Assembly: GCA_015061945.1 (NCBI GenBank)
Contig: SUVP01000003.1
Coordinates: 248,001-312,000, forward strand
DNA length: 64,000 nucleotides
Source: Opitutales bacterium
Lineage (GTDB): Bacteria; Verrucomicrobiota; Verrucomicrobiia; Opitutales; Intestinicryptomonadaceae
Direction of reading: 5' to 3'
The notes below the pieces were generated by a model. The model was not told where the DNA came from. It made no database searches and was given only the letters and a program-made list of their open reading frames with translations. The translations under genes and the position numbers were made by a program. Numbering within the stretch: the first letter of the stretch is position 1; each line of letters starts with the position of its first letter. This document shows positions 43,509 through 53,183 of this stretch, piece after piece.

Positions 43509-43537
43509 ATTATTTTTCATCTGCCCATTAAAGTCAA
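43509..43537 (-). promoter_or_regulatory. lacI promoter
   Basis: On the minus strand TTGACT and AATAAT are separated by 17 bases. The expected start of transcription falls inside the operator at 43491-43506. Confidence 0.65.
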
Positions 43538-43588
43538 GGTATTTATTTTTATCTTGAAGGATTTTTTGTTTCTAATAGTTGTTTTGAT

Positions 43589-46500
43589 ATGAAGTTTTCT
43601 CGCATATTTTCATTGAGTATTTTTTTGTTGTTTGCATCTGCAACAAGTACTTTTGCTCAAAATTTAAAAAATTGCCATTGTTATGTAAATTTAATGGCAA
43701 AGTCGAAAATTGAATTTGTTTCAGAGGTCAAGGGAGCGTCTGCCCAAACGGGTACTATTGGTGAAGATTATCGCAAGAAAAACGTTTTGCGATTCTTCTA
43801 TAAATCTGACGCACCAAATGAGTGGAAAAATGTATCGATAAAATTCAAGGCTCATTCATCGGATACGGTTAATATCTGTCTTTCATCGTCGGAACAAAAA
43901 GGCAAAGACGGAAAAATTCTACCTATTGCAACGTATTACGATGATGTGAAAGTTAACGGGAAACTTTTGCCTAATGGAGATTTCTCGAAAGACTTTTTAG
44001 ATTGGCATATTTCTTTCGCTGGTAATGAAAAACTTTTGCCTAAAATAATTCAAACAAAAGAGATTGTCAAAGACGGCAAATGTGCACGCATAACTCGCAA
44101 AGGGCAGATTTCTCAAACTATAAAAGTTAAAGCTGGCGAGGTTTACGAGCTGTCTTTTTCAATGCGTTATGCTGGAATTTTTAATCCACTCGATGACGAT
44201 ATGGCATTGGATTTTTCGGATAGTTTTAACGACAATTCTGCTACGATGAAAAAAATAAAAGTAGCTTTGCCCAATCCAAAAATTTCAGAGGAAGGTACAC
44301 TCATTAACGGAATCAGATTTAAATCTACCAAGGTAAAAGGGAGAAGTGCGTTGATTTTACGCAACAAACTTTTGCCGTCGGTAAAGAGTAGGGTTGATGT
44401 AAAAGTAAATGAAAATCAAGCAAGGGCTCGATATTTTTATTTTGTGCATACAGCATCGAGTGCGATGCCTAAAAACACTCATTCAATCGGCAGAGTGCTT
44501 ATGACGACAAAGTCGGGTAAGCTCATTAAAAATGACGTTAATTATAAGCATGCGTATGGGTACCAAGACGAAAAAATCAATGGTTTAAATGCAAAGCCAT
44601 ATAAAGTTGATGGCGGAACTGTTTATTTTTCGCGGTTTGCGATGCCTGAAAATGATCTTGTTGATACGATTTCATTTGTAAGTTTTTATAAGTCGCCATG
44701 GGTTATTTACGCAGGAACTTTTTCTGATACGAATGTTTATCCGTTTGAAATTTTTCAACCAAATGCAGATGAGTGGTCGTATGCAGATGTTCCAAATACA
44801 TATTACGATGTTGAGAAAAAATCGGCACTCGATTTATCTGAAATGGTCTTTACGCCTACTCCAGCTGGGGCGACTGGCAGAGCGATTGTGTCGCCACGTG
44901 GGACTATCGCATTTGAAAAAACTCCAGAGACGGATGCAAAGTTCAAATCATTTTCTCTTTGGCAAGCAAGTTTATTCAGACACATTCCAGCAGAGGAACG
45001 CAAAGATTTTATCCGTAAGTTTGCTGTAAATGTTCGCAAGCAAGGTTACAATCTTGTGAGAATTAAATTAGATTTCTTGAAGGATTTTTGCGACAAGCCA
45101 CACAAGCCAGAATTATTTGATATGACCGATTTCCTTCTGTCTGAATTCAAAAAGAATGGTATATATTATCAGATAATTTTTGGAACGTATGCAGATGGTC
45201 GCAAGGATTATAAATTTGGCGTGCATAACGATGTCAAAATGGAAATTATTATCGGCGAAGAAAAGTCGTGGCAACGCTGGAAAGATAGTGCAATAGAATT
45301 CCTCGAACACATAAATCCGTACACTGGGTATGCGTGGAAAGATGAGCCATCGTTGCTTTGCGTTGAATATTACAACGAACTCACAAATTCATTAGGGCGT
45401 TTGTATCAACTTACGCCAGCTTTACGTGATGCGACTATCGCAAAGTTTTTGACATATTTGAAAGCAAAATACAAAACTATCGACGATTTAAACAAAGCTT
45501 GGAATGACGCTAATTTTATATCGACAAAATTTGATTTCAAAAGTTTTGATGACCTAAAAAAATATAACATATATGCTCGCAACTGCGATTGGCTCGCATT
45601 TGGTTGGGAACATATCAACAAGTTTGGCAAGTTTGCCGAAGATGTCGTGAAATCGACAGGCTACAAAGGGCTTGTCTGCGAGTGCAATACCGCTGCGACA
45701 TTTACAGCACTCGAGTATGCTAATCGTTTTGCAGATGTTGCGATTGTTAATCGGTATTTTTCACATCCGAGTGGCTTTGGTGGCACTAATGTTTCTTGCT
45801 CCCAAGATAGTGCAGTTGCGGGATATTGGATTAATGATTTAGTTTCTCGTGGATTTAATAATCGCCCATATTCAATCACCGAATACAACTATTGTTTTTG
45901 GAATAAGCATCGCTACGAGGCGTTAGTTTTGATTGCACCTTACTGTGCGTATCAAAATATGTCGGCAATGACAATTCACCAAGATCCTTTCCCAATTAGG
46001 AAAAAAGTAAATCCACGTATGGGAACATTTACAGTAGGAGGTTCTCCGCTTATGCGTGCGAGCGAATTGTTGATGTCGTGCTTCTTTATGCGGGGCGATG
46101 TAAAGCCCGCAAAGCACAGAGTTGATATGACAATTACCGATGATTTCTTGCGTACGCTTTCTGCAAATAAAGCGAGAAATCCGTTGCAAACATCTATTTC
46201 ATCTTTGACTGGATTCAGAATGAAATACGAAAAAATGGATTACCTTTCGGCATTGAAAAATGTTAAGACAAAGCACGCAGATATCGAAATAGCTCCGATT
46301 GGTTCGGCTATACTCAAGCAAGAAGAGTGGTTTCAAGAAGTTCTTGCTGACAAAAGTTCTGACTCTTTTAATCTCGAAAAGTTTGTAGGTCAGTTGCGTG
46401 AAAAGGGTATTCTTGCAGAATCAAACAAGACCGATATAAAGCGAGGGATTTTCCAAACCGATACCGAACAAATTACTCGTGATATCAAAAATATCTCGAT

Positions 46501-46939
46501 GAGTGTTATAACAGATTACTCCGAAGCAGTTGCGATGAAAACTCCCAAGCAGATGCGTTTGTCAAAGTTGAAAGTACTTTCGAGTACAGAGCCAGCGACA
46601 ATCGGTGTATGTTCTATCGACGGCAAAAAGCTCGGTGAAAGTTTGCGTATGGTTTTCATTTATGCGACACGAGAAGTAAACGAAGATATGAAAACATCGT
46701 TCGATAATTCTTATGCAATCACAATCGGAACAAAAAATATTATGCTTAAAAATGGGATTGTGAAAGCGGAGTTGCGTGTTGACGACTCTAAAAAATATAC
46801 AGTGTATCCGCTGTCGTTAAATGGTGTGCGACGTGAAAAACTTCAGATGCCAGTTGTGGATGGCGTAATGAAAATTTCGATAGATAATTCAAAACTTAAA
46901 TATGGAGCAACGACAATGTTTGAAATTGTCGCAGAGTAA
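43589..46939 (+). CDS. Large exported clan GH-A glycosidase, copy 1
   Basis: The 1116-residue protein has a signal peptide (MKFSRIFSLSIFLLFASATSTFAQ). A carbohydrate-binding-like beta-sandwich follows at about residues 30-200. A second beta region leads to a TIM barrel from about 430. EYYNEL places the acid/base at Glu597, and SITEYNY the nucleophile at Glu765, the two-Glu pattern of retaining clan GH-A enzymes. The C-terminal third holds beta-rich domains (VITDYSEAVAMKTPKQ). I cannot assign a numbered family or substrate. It forms an operon with the paralogue 18 bases downstream and faces the LacI-linked operon across a shared operator. Confidence 0.78.
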   Translation: MKFSRIFSLSIFLLFASATSTFAQNLKNCHCYVNLMAKSKIEFVSEVKGASAQTGTIGEDYRKKNVLRFFYKSDAPNEWKNVSIKFKAHSSDTVNICLSSSEQKGKDGKILPIATYYDDVKVNGKLLPNGDFSKDFLDWHISFAGNEKLLPKIIQTKEIVKDGKCARITRKGQISQTIKVKAGEVYELSFSMRYAGIFNPLDDDMALDFSDSFNDNSATMKKIKVALPNPKISEEGTLINGIRFKSTKVKGRSALILRNKLLPSVKSRVDVKVNENQARARYFYFVHTASSAMPKNTHSIGRVLMTTKSGKLIKNDVNYKHAYGYQDEKINGLNAKPYKVDGGTVYFSRFAMPENDLVDTISFVSFYKSPWVIYAGTFSDTNVYPFEIFQPNADEWSYADVPNTYYDVEKKSALDLSEMVFTPTPAGATGRAIVSPRGTIAFEKTPETDAKFKSFSLWQASLFRHIPAEERKDFIRKFAVNVRKQGYNLVRIKLDFLKDFCDKPHKPELFDMTDFLLSEFKKNGIYYQIIFGTYADGRKDYKFGVHNDVKMEIIIGEEKSWQRWKDSAIEFLEHINPYTGYAWKDEPSLLCVEYYNELTNSLGRLYQLTPALRDATIAKFLTYLKAKYKTIDDLNKAWNDANFISTKFDFKSFDDLKKYNIYARNCDWLAFGWEHINKFGKFAEDVVKSTGYKGLVCECNTAATFTALEYANRFADVAIVNRYFSHPSGFGGTNVSCSQDSAVAGYWINDLVSRGFNNRPYSITEYNYCFWNKHRYEALVLIAPYCAYQNMSAMTIHQDPFPIRKKVNPRMGTFTVGGSPLMRASELLMSCFFMRGDVKPAKHRVDMTITDDFLRTLSANKARNPLQTSISSLTGFRMKYEKMDYLSALKNVKTKHADIEIAPIGSAILKQEEWFQEVLADKSSDSFNLEKFVGQLREKGILAESNKTDIKRGIFQTDTEQITRDIKNISMSVITDYSEAVAMKTPKQMRLSKLKVLSSTEPATIGVCSIDGKKLGESLRMVFIYATREVNEDMKTSFDNSYAITIGTKNIMLKNGIVKAELRVDDSKKYTVYPLSLNGVRREKLQMPVVDGVMKISIDNSKLKYGATTMFEIVAE

Positions 46940-46957
46940 AATTTTAAATAAAATATT

Positions 46958-49900
46958 ATGAAAAAATCGATGTTAAAATTATTGTGTTTGTGTGTTTGTT
47001 TTCTTGCGTCGCTGACGATGTTTGCACAAGAAAAGAAACTGAATTCAGATGTACATTTGAGAATCATATCTCGCATAAAGCTTGAATTTATCGAGGATGC
47101 AGGGGGGCGTATTGTCGTTCAACCATTGCCCGAGAAAGGCGAAAATGGCTGTATGATAAAATATTTAAAACCACTAAAAAATAATAAATGGCAAAAAGTG
47201 TCTTTAAAATTCAAGGCATTGCAATCGGGCAACACTCACTTTAGTTTTTATATGAGAGATAAGCGTGGCTTGAAAAACGCAATGGCTGGTTATTTGGACG
47301 ATGTGAAAATCGACGGAGTGCTTGTCGAAAATGGCGATTTTAGCAGACGATTTGTACATTGGTCGCCAGAAAAATCAAATGAGTTTCCAATTAAATACAT
47401 ATCAAAAAAGAAATCTAAATATGTTCGTATAAATTCAAAAAAGGGCATATCGAGAACCTTTGTTTTTGAAGCAGGCAAAACTTATGAATTTTCTTTCAGA
47501 GTAAAATCTATTGGCGAACTCAAAGCACACAGCGACGACATATCTGTTAATTTGTCGGATATTGTTAACGTAAATCTTGCTGACAAAAATACTCCGTTTA
47601 TTTCCGATACGTTTGCAAAATTTAATTCTCCAAAATTGTATAACGGAGTTGTGTTTGCTCCGTCGGTATCGGGCGAAAACAATGCGGTAATTTTCCGTAG
47701 TTCAAAATATCTAAATGGATTGCCGTTTACAACTATCAAGCCCGAAAAACCAGCACTTGAAGAACAGTTTATCTATATATTGCACACTGCATGCAACGAC
47801 GCAAAAAGTAATGAAAAAGTTGGGTCGATAACTCTTGTTACCGATCAAGGCAACAAGTATTATCGTGAAATTAAATTCGCAAAAGATGTCGGGTTTTTTG
47901 GCAAGCGTGGTAGTTATAACAACGCTGTTCCGATTGAAATTAGCAAGGGAAAGTTTGTTTATTTTTCGAGAATCGAAATGCCAAATTTTGAAAACGTTGT
48001 CTCGATGTTTGTTTCTGCAGATGAAAAGACAACGTGGGCACTTTTAGGTATAACGATTAGCGACAAGAAAATTTATCCGTTTGAAGTTGCGACTCCTTCA
48101 CCACAAGAATGGACAAAAGCAGACATTCCAGAAGTTTCAAAAATTGTCAAAGGTTCGGCACTCGACTTCTCCGATATGCTGGGAACGCCTATTCCAGCTG
48201 GCTCGGCAGGCAGAGTTATTATATCGGAACGAGGAACTTTGGCATTTGAAAATTCACCTGAAAAAGATGTGCGTTTCCGTTCATACTCATTTTGGAGTCC
48301 ATCGCGATTTGTTATGCTTCCGAAAGAAGAACGTTATGAAAAGATAAAAGATTACGCGTCGAGAGTCCGTGAACAAGGCTACAATCTTGTCAGAATAAAG
48401 CTCGATTATTTGAAGTCGCACATGTACGAAGCGCAACGTGAAGAATTGTATGAATCGACCGATTTCCTCTTGAATGAACTTCGCAAAAATGGTGTGTATT
48501 ATCACTTAATTTTGGGTACTTACGATGACGGCAGAGTCGGCTATAAATACGGAGATCACAACGATGTCAAAATGTACACAATGTTGGGCGATGAGCAAAC
48601 TTTGCAGTTCTGGAAAAAGAATACAATCGAGCTACTTACTCATATAAATAAATATACAGGCGTTGCATACAAAGATGATACAGCACTTCTTTGTGTCGAA
48701 TATTACAACGAACTTACAAATAGTATTGCACGTTTGAATCGCCAAAAACCAGAAACACGCAAAATGGCACTCGAAAGATTTGTAGCGTATCTCAAGACGA
48801 AATACAGCTCGATTGACGAACTCAAAAAAGCGTGGACAGACGCAAAATTCCTAAAACACCCAAAGTTTGATTACAATAGTTTTGACGATATCAATTACAT
48901 TTACACATCATCGCCAGATTGGCAGGAACTTTGTTGGAATGGGATAAATAAATTTGGCGAGTTTGCGGAAAAGGTCGTCAAGGAGGTTGGTTATAAGGGG
49001 ATTATTGGCGAGTGCAACACAGGTGCAACATATGCTGGAATGGACTACGAAAACCGATTCACCGATATGATGATTGTCAATTCTTACTACTCGCATCCGA
49101 GTGGTTTTGGCGGGCAAGATATATCGTGCAATCAAGCGTCAATCTTGAACAAATTTTGGATAAATGGCGTGATTGGCGGACGTGTCAATAATGCACCTTC
49201 GGCAGTTACCGAATACAACTATTGCTTCTGGAACCCTCATAGATACGAGATTTGTGCACTTGTTGCACCATATTGTGCTTTCCAAAATTTCTCGCTGATT
49301 ACTGTTCACCAAGACCCGATTGCATACGACGGAAAATATATACAAGCTGTTGGTGCGTTTTCTGTCGGCAATTCGCCAGTACTTCGTGCGAGTGAATTGT
49401 TAAATATGTGTTTCTTCCAACGTGGCGATGTCAAGCCATCGGCACATCGTGTGAATATGAAAATCACAAACAAGTATCTCAAAACGCCATCGGCTCAAAA
49501 GGCGAGAAACCAAGAACAGACGAAAATAGCGTTGCTTTCGGGCTATACTACTGTTTTTGAAAAAGGTGTATTTCGTGAAAAACTTCAAAATGTAAAAGCT
49601 AAAAAAGCTGATATGGAACTCTATCCGAGTGGCTCGTCTGACTTGCGAAGCGAGGAGTGGTTCCAAGAAATTCTCAACGACAACAATGGCGGTTTCGATT
49701 TAGAAAAGTTTGTGAAAAAAATGCGTGAGAAAGGTATTTTACGCCCGACAAACAAGACTGATATCAAGAATGGAATCTTCCAAACTGATACTGAACAAAT
49801 CACGCTCGATTCACTCAATCGTTCGTTGAGCGTTATAACCGATTGTTCTGAAATCGTCGCAATGGCAAATCCAAAAACAATTCAACTTGGTGCATTGAAA

Positions 49901-50266
49901 GTCATATCGTCGACCGAACCAGCGTCAATCGGCATATGTTCTCTCGACGGCAAGAAGATTCCCGATAGCTCGCGAATGGTCTTTGTGTATGCAACTCGAG
50001 AAGGCAATGCGACAATGAAGATGTCGCCAAACTACGTATTTGCAGTAAGCTTAGGCAAAGGGGTAATCCTCAAAAATGGGATTGTGAAGGCGGAATTGAA
50101 AGTTGACGCATCGAAAAAATACGCAGTTTATCCGTTGTCGTTAAATGGTGATAGACGTGAACGCCTCGAAATGCCAGTCGAAAATGGTGTGATGAAAATC
50201 ACTATCGACAATTCAAAACTCAAATATGGTTCGACTACAATGTTCGAGATTGTCGCAGAGAAATAG
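46958..50266 (+). CDS. Large exported clan GH-A glycosidase, copy 2
   Basis: The 1102-residue tandem paralogue of the preceding gene is collinear from signal peptide (LLCLCVCFLASLTMFAQ) to the C-terminus, both ending near KYGxTTMFEIVAE. The acid/base is Glu585 in EYYNEL and the nucleophile Glu752 in AVTEYNY. The barrel surroundings (YSHPSGFGG, VAPYCAFQN, LITVHQDP) are strongly conserved between the two, while the N-terminal sandwiches differ more, suggesting different binding preferences. No gene follows in the operon; a terminator comes soon after. Confidence 0.78.
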   Translation: MKKSMLKLLCLCVCFLASLTMFAQEKKLNSDVHLRIISRIKLEFIEDAGGRIVVQPLPEKGENGCMIKYLKPLKNNKWQKVSLKFKALQSGNTHFSFYMRDKRGLKNAMAGYLDDVKIDGVLVENGDFSRRFVHWSPEKSNEFPIKYISKKKSKYVRINSKKGISRTFVFEAGKTYEFSFRVKSIGELKAHSDDISVNLSDIVNVNLADKNTPFISDTFAKFNSPKLYNGVVFAPSVSGENNAVIFRSSKYLNGLPFTTIKPEKPALEEQFIYILHTACNDAKSNEKVGSITLVTDQGNKYYREIKFAKDVGFFGKRGSYNNAVPIEISKGKFVYFSRIEMPNFENVVSMFVSADEKTTWALLGITISDKKIYPFEVATPSPQEWTKADIPEVSKIVKGSALDFSDMLGTPIPAGSAGRVIISERGTLAFENSPEKDVRFRSYSFWSPSRFVMLPKEERYEKIKDYASRVREQGYNLVRIKLDYLKSHMYEAQREELYESTDFLLNELRKNGVYYHLILGTYDDGRVGYKYGDHNDVKMYTMLGDEQTLQFWKKNTIELLTHINKYTGVAYKDDTALLCVEYYNELTNSIARLNRQKPETRKMALERFVAYLKTKYSSIDELKKAWTDAKFLKHPKFDYNSFDDINYIYTSSPDWQELCWNGINKFGEFAEKVVKEVGYKGIIGECNTGATYAGMDYENRFTDMMIVNSYYSHPSGFGGQDISCNQASILNKFWINGVIGGRVNNAPSAVTEYNYCFWNPHRYEICALVAPYCAFQNFSLITVHQDPIAYDGKYIQAVGAFSVGNSPVLRASELLNMCFFQRGDVKPSAHRVNMKITNKYLKTPSAQKARNQEQTKIALLSGYTTVFEKGVFREKLQNVKAKKADMELYPSGSSDLRSEEWFQEILNDNNGGFDLEKFVKKMREKGILRPTNKTDIKNGIFQTDTEQITLDSLNRSLSVITDCSEIVAMANPKTIQLGALKVISSTEPASIGICSLDGKKIPDSSRMVFVYATREGNATMKMSPNYVFAVSLGKGVILKNGIVKAELKVDASKKYAVYPLSLNGDRRERLEMPVENGVMKITIDNSKLKYGSTTMFEIVAEK

Positions 50267-50283
50267 TTTGTAAATTTGAACAA

Positions 50284-50316
50284 GGCTTGCGATAAAAACG
50301 TCGCAAGCTTTTTTTA
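50284..50316 (+). terminator. Intrinsic terminator after the GH-A pair
   Basis: GCTTGCGA and TCGCAAGC form a perfect stem around TAAAAACG, followed by T7. Confidence 0.9.
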
Positions 50317-50359
50317 TATCGACTTGCAAAAATTCTATTTTTTTACAAAAATTAAACAG

Positions 50360-51292
50360 ATGAAATTTTTTATATCCATTTTGATTTTAATGGCGACATC
50401 GCTGTCATTTGCAGAACAACAACGTGATTCTCGTGTGTCTGATATCGGGGCAAAACTCGTGTTGAACAAAGCGTACAACGGCGATGCAGAGTCGATGCTT
50501 TCGGTCGCTTTAAGTTATGCACAGGGCAAAAAAGGTTTTCCAAAAGATTTTCCCGAAGCGATAAAATGGTTTTCTCGTTCGGCTGAATTAGGCAATGCGT
50601 ATGCACAGAATTTCTTGGCATCGGCGTATTCAAAGGGTGAAGGTGTGCCACAAGATAAAAAGCTCGCATTCGAGTGGTGGAGCAGGGCGTCGGAACTCGG
50701 TTATCCTGAAGCGATGTACAACTTGGCAACATGTTATTCAAAAGGAATAGGTACAAAACTTAATTACAAGGAAGCTGTCAAATGGTGGCAAAAATCTGCT
50801 GATTGTGGGCATGCAAAATCTCAACTCAATATTGCGGCACTCTATCTAAATGGTAGCTATTTGAAAAAATCGGTCAAAGACGGGATGCTTTGGCTACAAC
50901 GTTCCGCTGACGGTGGTAATGCTGATGCAAAAACTGCTCTTGCGGGATTTTATTATCATGGTCAGGGTGTTCCTCAAAACAAGGCTGAAGCTTGTCGATT
51001 GTGGACGGAAGCTGCCGAACAGGGTGTTTTGTTCGCTCAACGCAATGTCGCAATTATGTATTTAAAAGGCGATGGCGTGAAAGCCGACAAAAAGAAATTT
51101 TTTCGCTACACATCTATGGCATCGGAACAAGGCGATGTTGATTCGCTCTACAATATGGGTGTGATTTACGAAGTTGGCGATGGCGTTGAACGCAATCTTA
51201 ATACTGCTCTTGATTACTACAAATGTGCGTTAGAAAAAGGTCATCCCAATGCGTCAAAGAAAATAAAAATGATAGAGCAAGCCAAGAAATAA
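50360..51292 (+). CDS. Exported Sel1-repeat protein
   Basis: About 310 residues with a signal peptide (MKFFISILILMATSLSFAEQ) and then roughly seven Sel1-type helical repeats of about 36 residues, each with the pattern A-x-x-W-x-x-x-A-x-x-G and a YxxGxGVxxD turn (AIKWFSRSAELGNAYAQNF, AVKWWQKSADCGHAKSQ). Such repeats bind other proteins. The partner is unknown. I take the ATG at 50360, which begins the signal peptide and follows the terminator, instead of an earlier in-frame start. It is related to the Sel1 protein at 57948. Confidence 0.85.
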   Translation: MKFFISILILMATSLSFAEQQRDSRVSDIGAKLVLNKAYNGDAESMLSVALSYAQGKKGFPKDFPEAIKWFSRSAELGNAYAQNFLASAYSKGEGVPQDKKLAFEWWSRASELGYPEAMYNLATCYSKGIGTKLNYKEAVKWWQKSADCGHAKSQLNIAALYLNGSYLKKSVKDGMLWLQRSADGGNADAKTALAGFYYHGQGVPQNKAEACRLWTEAAEQGVLFAQRNVAIMYLKGDGVKADKKKFFRYTSMASEQGDVDSLYNMGVIYEVGDGVERNLNTALDYYKCALEKGHPNASKKIKMIEQAKK

Positions 51293-51360
51293 TTTCAACA
51301 ATGAATGGAATGTGTCGGGTTTGATTAGCTGATTTCTTGTTTTTACAAATTTAATGGACA

Positions 51361-51398
51361 CAAAAAAAACGGCGACTTTTGGTCGCCGTTCTTATTTG
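51361..51398. terminator. Terminator between the Sel1 gene and rplT
   Basis: AACGGCGAC and GTCGCCGTT form a strong GC-rich stem. On the minus strand it ends in T8, so it is ideal for rplT. The plus-strand tail is weaker. Confidence 0.88.
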
Positions 51399-51409
51399 TT
51401 TAAGAAATG

Positions 51410-51769
51410 TTATTTCTTAACTGAATCAATAACCTTCTTGATGAGTACTGCGAATGCAGCGTCATCATTGATAGCGAGTTCTGAAAGCTGTTTTCTGTCA
51501 ACTTGAACGTTGAGAGCTTTCAAGCCAGCCATAAATACGCTATATTTGAGACCAGCTGCTCTGCAAGCCGCATTGATGCGGGTAATCCAGAGGCTACGGA
51601 ACTCACGGCGACGTACACGACGGTCGCGATAAGCATATTTGCCAGCGTGTTGAACTGCGTCCTTTGCATAACGGAAGAGGCGTGATTTGTTTCCAAAATA
51701 ACCTCTTGCCGCCTTGAGAGTACGCTGTCTGCGTTTGCGAGACGCTACTGAACTTCTAACTTTGGGCAT
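51410..51769 (-). CDS. rplT: 50S ribosomal protein L20
   Basis: The 119-residue protein has the standard L20 sequence (MPKVRSSVASRKRRQRTLKA, GYFGNKSRLFRYAKDAV, WITRINAACRAAGLKYS). L20 is an early assembly protein of the large subunit and represses its own operon in several bacteria. AGGAGAA lies before its ATG. It follows rpmI after 82 bases. No pheS gene follows. Confidence 0.97.
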   Translation of the reverse strand: MPKVRSSVASRKRRQRTLKAARGYFGNKSRLFRYAKDAVQHAGKYAYRDRRVRRREFRSLWITRINAACRAAGLKYSVFMAGLKALNVQVDRKQLSELAINDDAAFAVLIKKVIDSVKK

Positions 51770-51851
51770 GTTTTATTCTCCTGTATTTTTTTAATTAGCT
51801 TGGGGGTCGCCTTCACCCTTGCAGCTTGTTTTTGTCTGTGCTTTAAGATTA

Positions 51852-52043
51852 TTACGCAAAAGGCATAGCCTTCTTAACGTTAGCGGCAACGCCTGGAGTT
51901 ACGACTTTGTCGTGACCCATGTTGCGCTTCTGCTTCACAGTTTTAGCACTGAGAAGGTGGCGTTTGCCAGGGCTTCTGCGGAGTACTTTACCTGAAGCAG
52001 TAATCTTGAAGCGTTTAGCTACTGATTTCTTTGTTTTTTGCAT
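51852..52043 (-). CDS. rpmI: 50S ribosomal protein L35
   Basis: The 63-residue protein (MQKTKKSVAKRFKITASGKV, RRSPGKRHLLSAKTVKQKR) is a typical L35. I start at the ATG at 52043, since an upstream extension would add residues not found in L35. The usual infC gene does not precede it. Instead a sugar-isomerase-like gene with its own terminator lies upstream, so rpmI-rplT forms a separate two-gene unit. Confidence 0.95.
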   Translation of the reverse strand: MQKTKKSVAKRFKITASGKVLRRSPGKRHLLSAKTVKQKRNMGHDKVVTPGVAANVKKAMPFA

Positions 52044-52132
52044 TTCTCGTTTTGTAAGAAAATTAAAGCTCAATATTCAATACGATTTCTTTCGCCTGTA
52101 AAGTAAAAAAAATCGAAATTCTGCATTTTTTT

Positions 52133-52166
52133 GAAAAAAATACGGCAGATAGAATTTATCCGCCGT
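52133..52166 (-). terminator. Intrinsic terminator after the sugar-isomerase-like gene
   Basis: On the minus strand ACGGCGGATA and TATCTGCCGT pair, with a G-U, around AATTC and run into T7. Confidence 0.85.
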
Positions 52167-52187
52167 GATTTTCTGCAAATCAACTTG

Positions 52188-53150
52188 TTATGCAACGTCG
52201 ATTTCGCGATATGCTTGGATAAGCTTTTGGTCGCCAGCTGGCGATTTATCGCTTTGTCTGTGTTCCATACCATAGATTCCACGATAGCCCTTATCGTGAA
52301 TATGTTTGATTAGTTGCTTATAATTAATTTCACCAGAAAGTGGTTCTGTGCGGTTTGGACAATCACCGAGGTGGAAGTATGCAATTTCGTCCCATGCATA
52401 GTCGATATTGCGGATGAGTGTACCTTCGGTATGTTGTTGGTGGTAAACATCGTAAAGAATTTTGCACGATGGGCTATTTACTGCCTTGCAAATCATATAT
52501 GCGTCGGAAGTTCTTTGCAACCAGATTCCAGGGTGATTTACAAAGCAGAGCGGTTCAAGCACCATAATCAGACCAGCTTTTTCGCACATTTCCGATGCGT
52601 ACTTCAACTGCTCGACTGCATTTGCCATTTGGTAGGTATGTTCCAATGTCAAATCATCTTTTCCGAGAACAACTGTTGTCCATTTTGCGTTGACTCGTTT
52701 TGCCGTTTCGATTGTCTTTGCGGTTTCGATTTTTATTCTTTCGATAGCTGCTTTTTTGTCTGGACGTTGTCTTTCGTTTTCACGACACGATGTCAACCAG
52801 CATGATTTAGAACCACAGCCTATCGACGCAGTGAACACACCAAAATCCATTCCCAATGATTGCATTTTCTTCGACAAAGCGACTTGTTTTTCGAGAGGGT
52901 ATCTCATCATTTCATTGTCTTCCATTGCTCGAAAACCTTGGTCGTACCACCACTGGATTTTATCGACATCAGAAAGCCCTTTTACGCTATTTGCACAAAT
53001 ATTTGTCCACTTATAAATATTTGGAGCAAATTTGCAGTTGAAAGGTTTGCCCGTTTTTGATTCCTGTGCAACGGCTGTTGAAGCTCCGGCGAGTGTTGTT
53101 GCTCCGAGGATTGCACCTAACGCATTTTTTGAGAATGTTCTTCTATTCAT
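52188..53150 (-). CDS. Tat-exported sugar phosphate isomerase/epimerase-like TIM-barrel protein
   Basis: The 320-residue protein starts with a twin-arginine-like signal (MNRRTFSKNALGAILGATTL). It continues as a xylose-isomerase-like barrel of the hydroxypyruvate isomerase type. Metal ligands appear as Glu in VLEPLCFVNHPG, Asp and His in LYDVYHQQ, His in AYFHLGDCPNR and Glu in YGMEHRQS. Relatives isomerise or epimerise sugars and hydroxypyruvate. Exported forms are common in PVC and Bacteroidota genomes but their substrates are mostly unknown. It lies 33 bases after mnmA on the same strand and is followed by a terminator. Confidence 0.85.
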   Translation of the reverse strand: MNRRTFSKNALGAILGATTLAGASTAVAQESKTGKPFNCKFAPNIYKWTNICANSVKGLSDVDKIQWWYDQGFRAMEDNEMMRYPLEKQVALSKKMQSLGMDFGVFTASIGCGSKSCWLTSCRENERQRPDKKAAIERIKIETAKTIETAKRVNAKWTTVVLGKDDLTLEHTYQMANAVEQLKYASEMCEKAGLIMVLEPLCFVNHPGIWLQRTSDAYMICKAVNSPSCKILYDVYHQQHTEGTLIRNIDYAWDEIAYFHLGDCPNRTEPLSGEINYKQLIKHIHDKGYRGIYGMEHRQSDKSPAGDQKLIQAYREIDVA

Positions 53151-53183
53151 AATCGTTTGTAGTGTTTCTGTAAAAATGATGTT

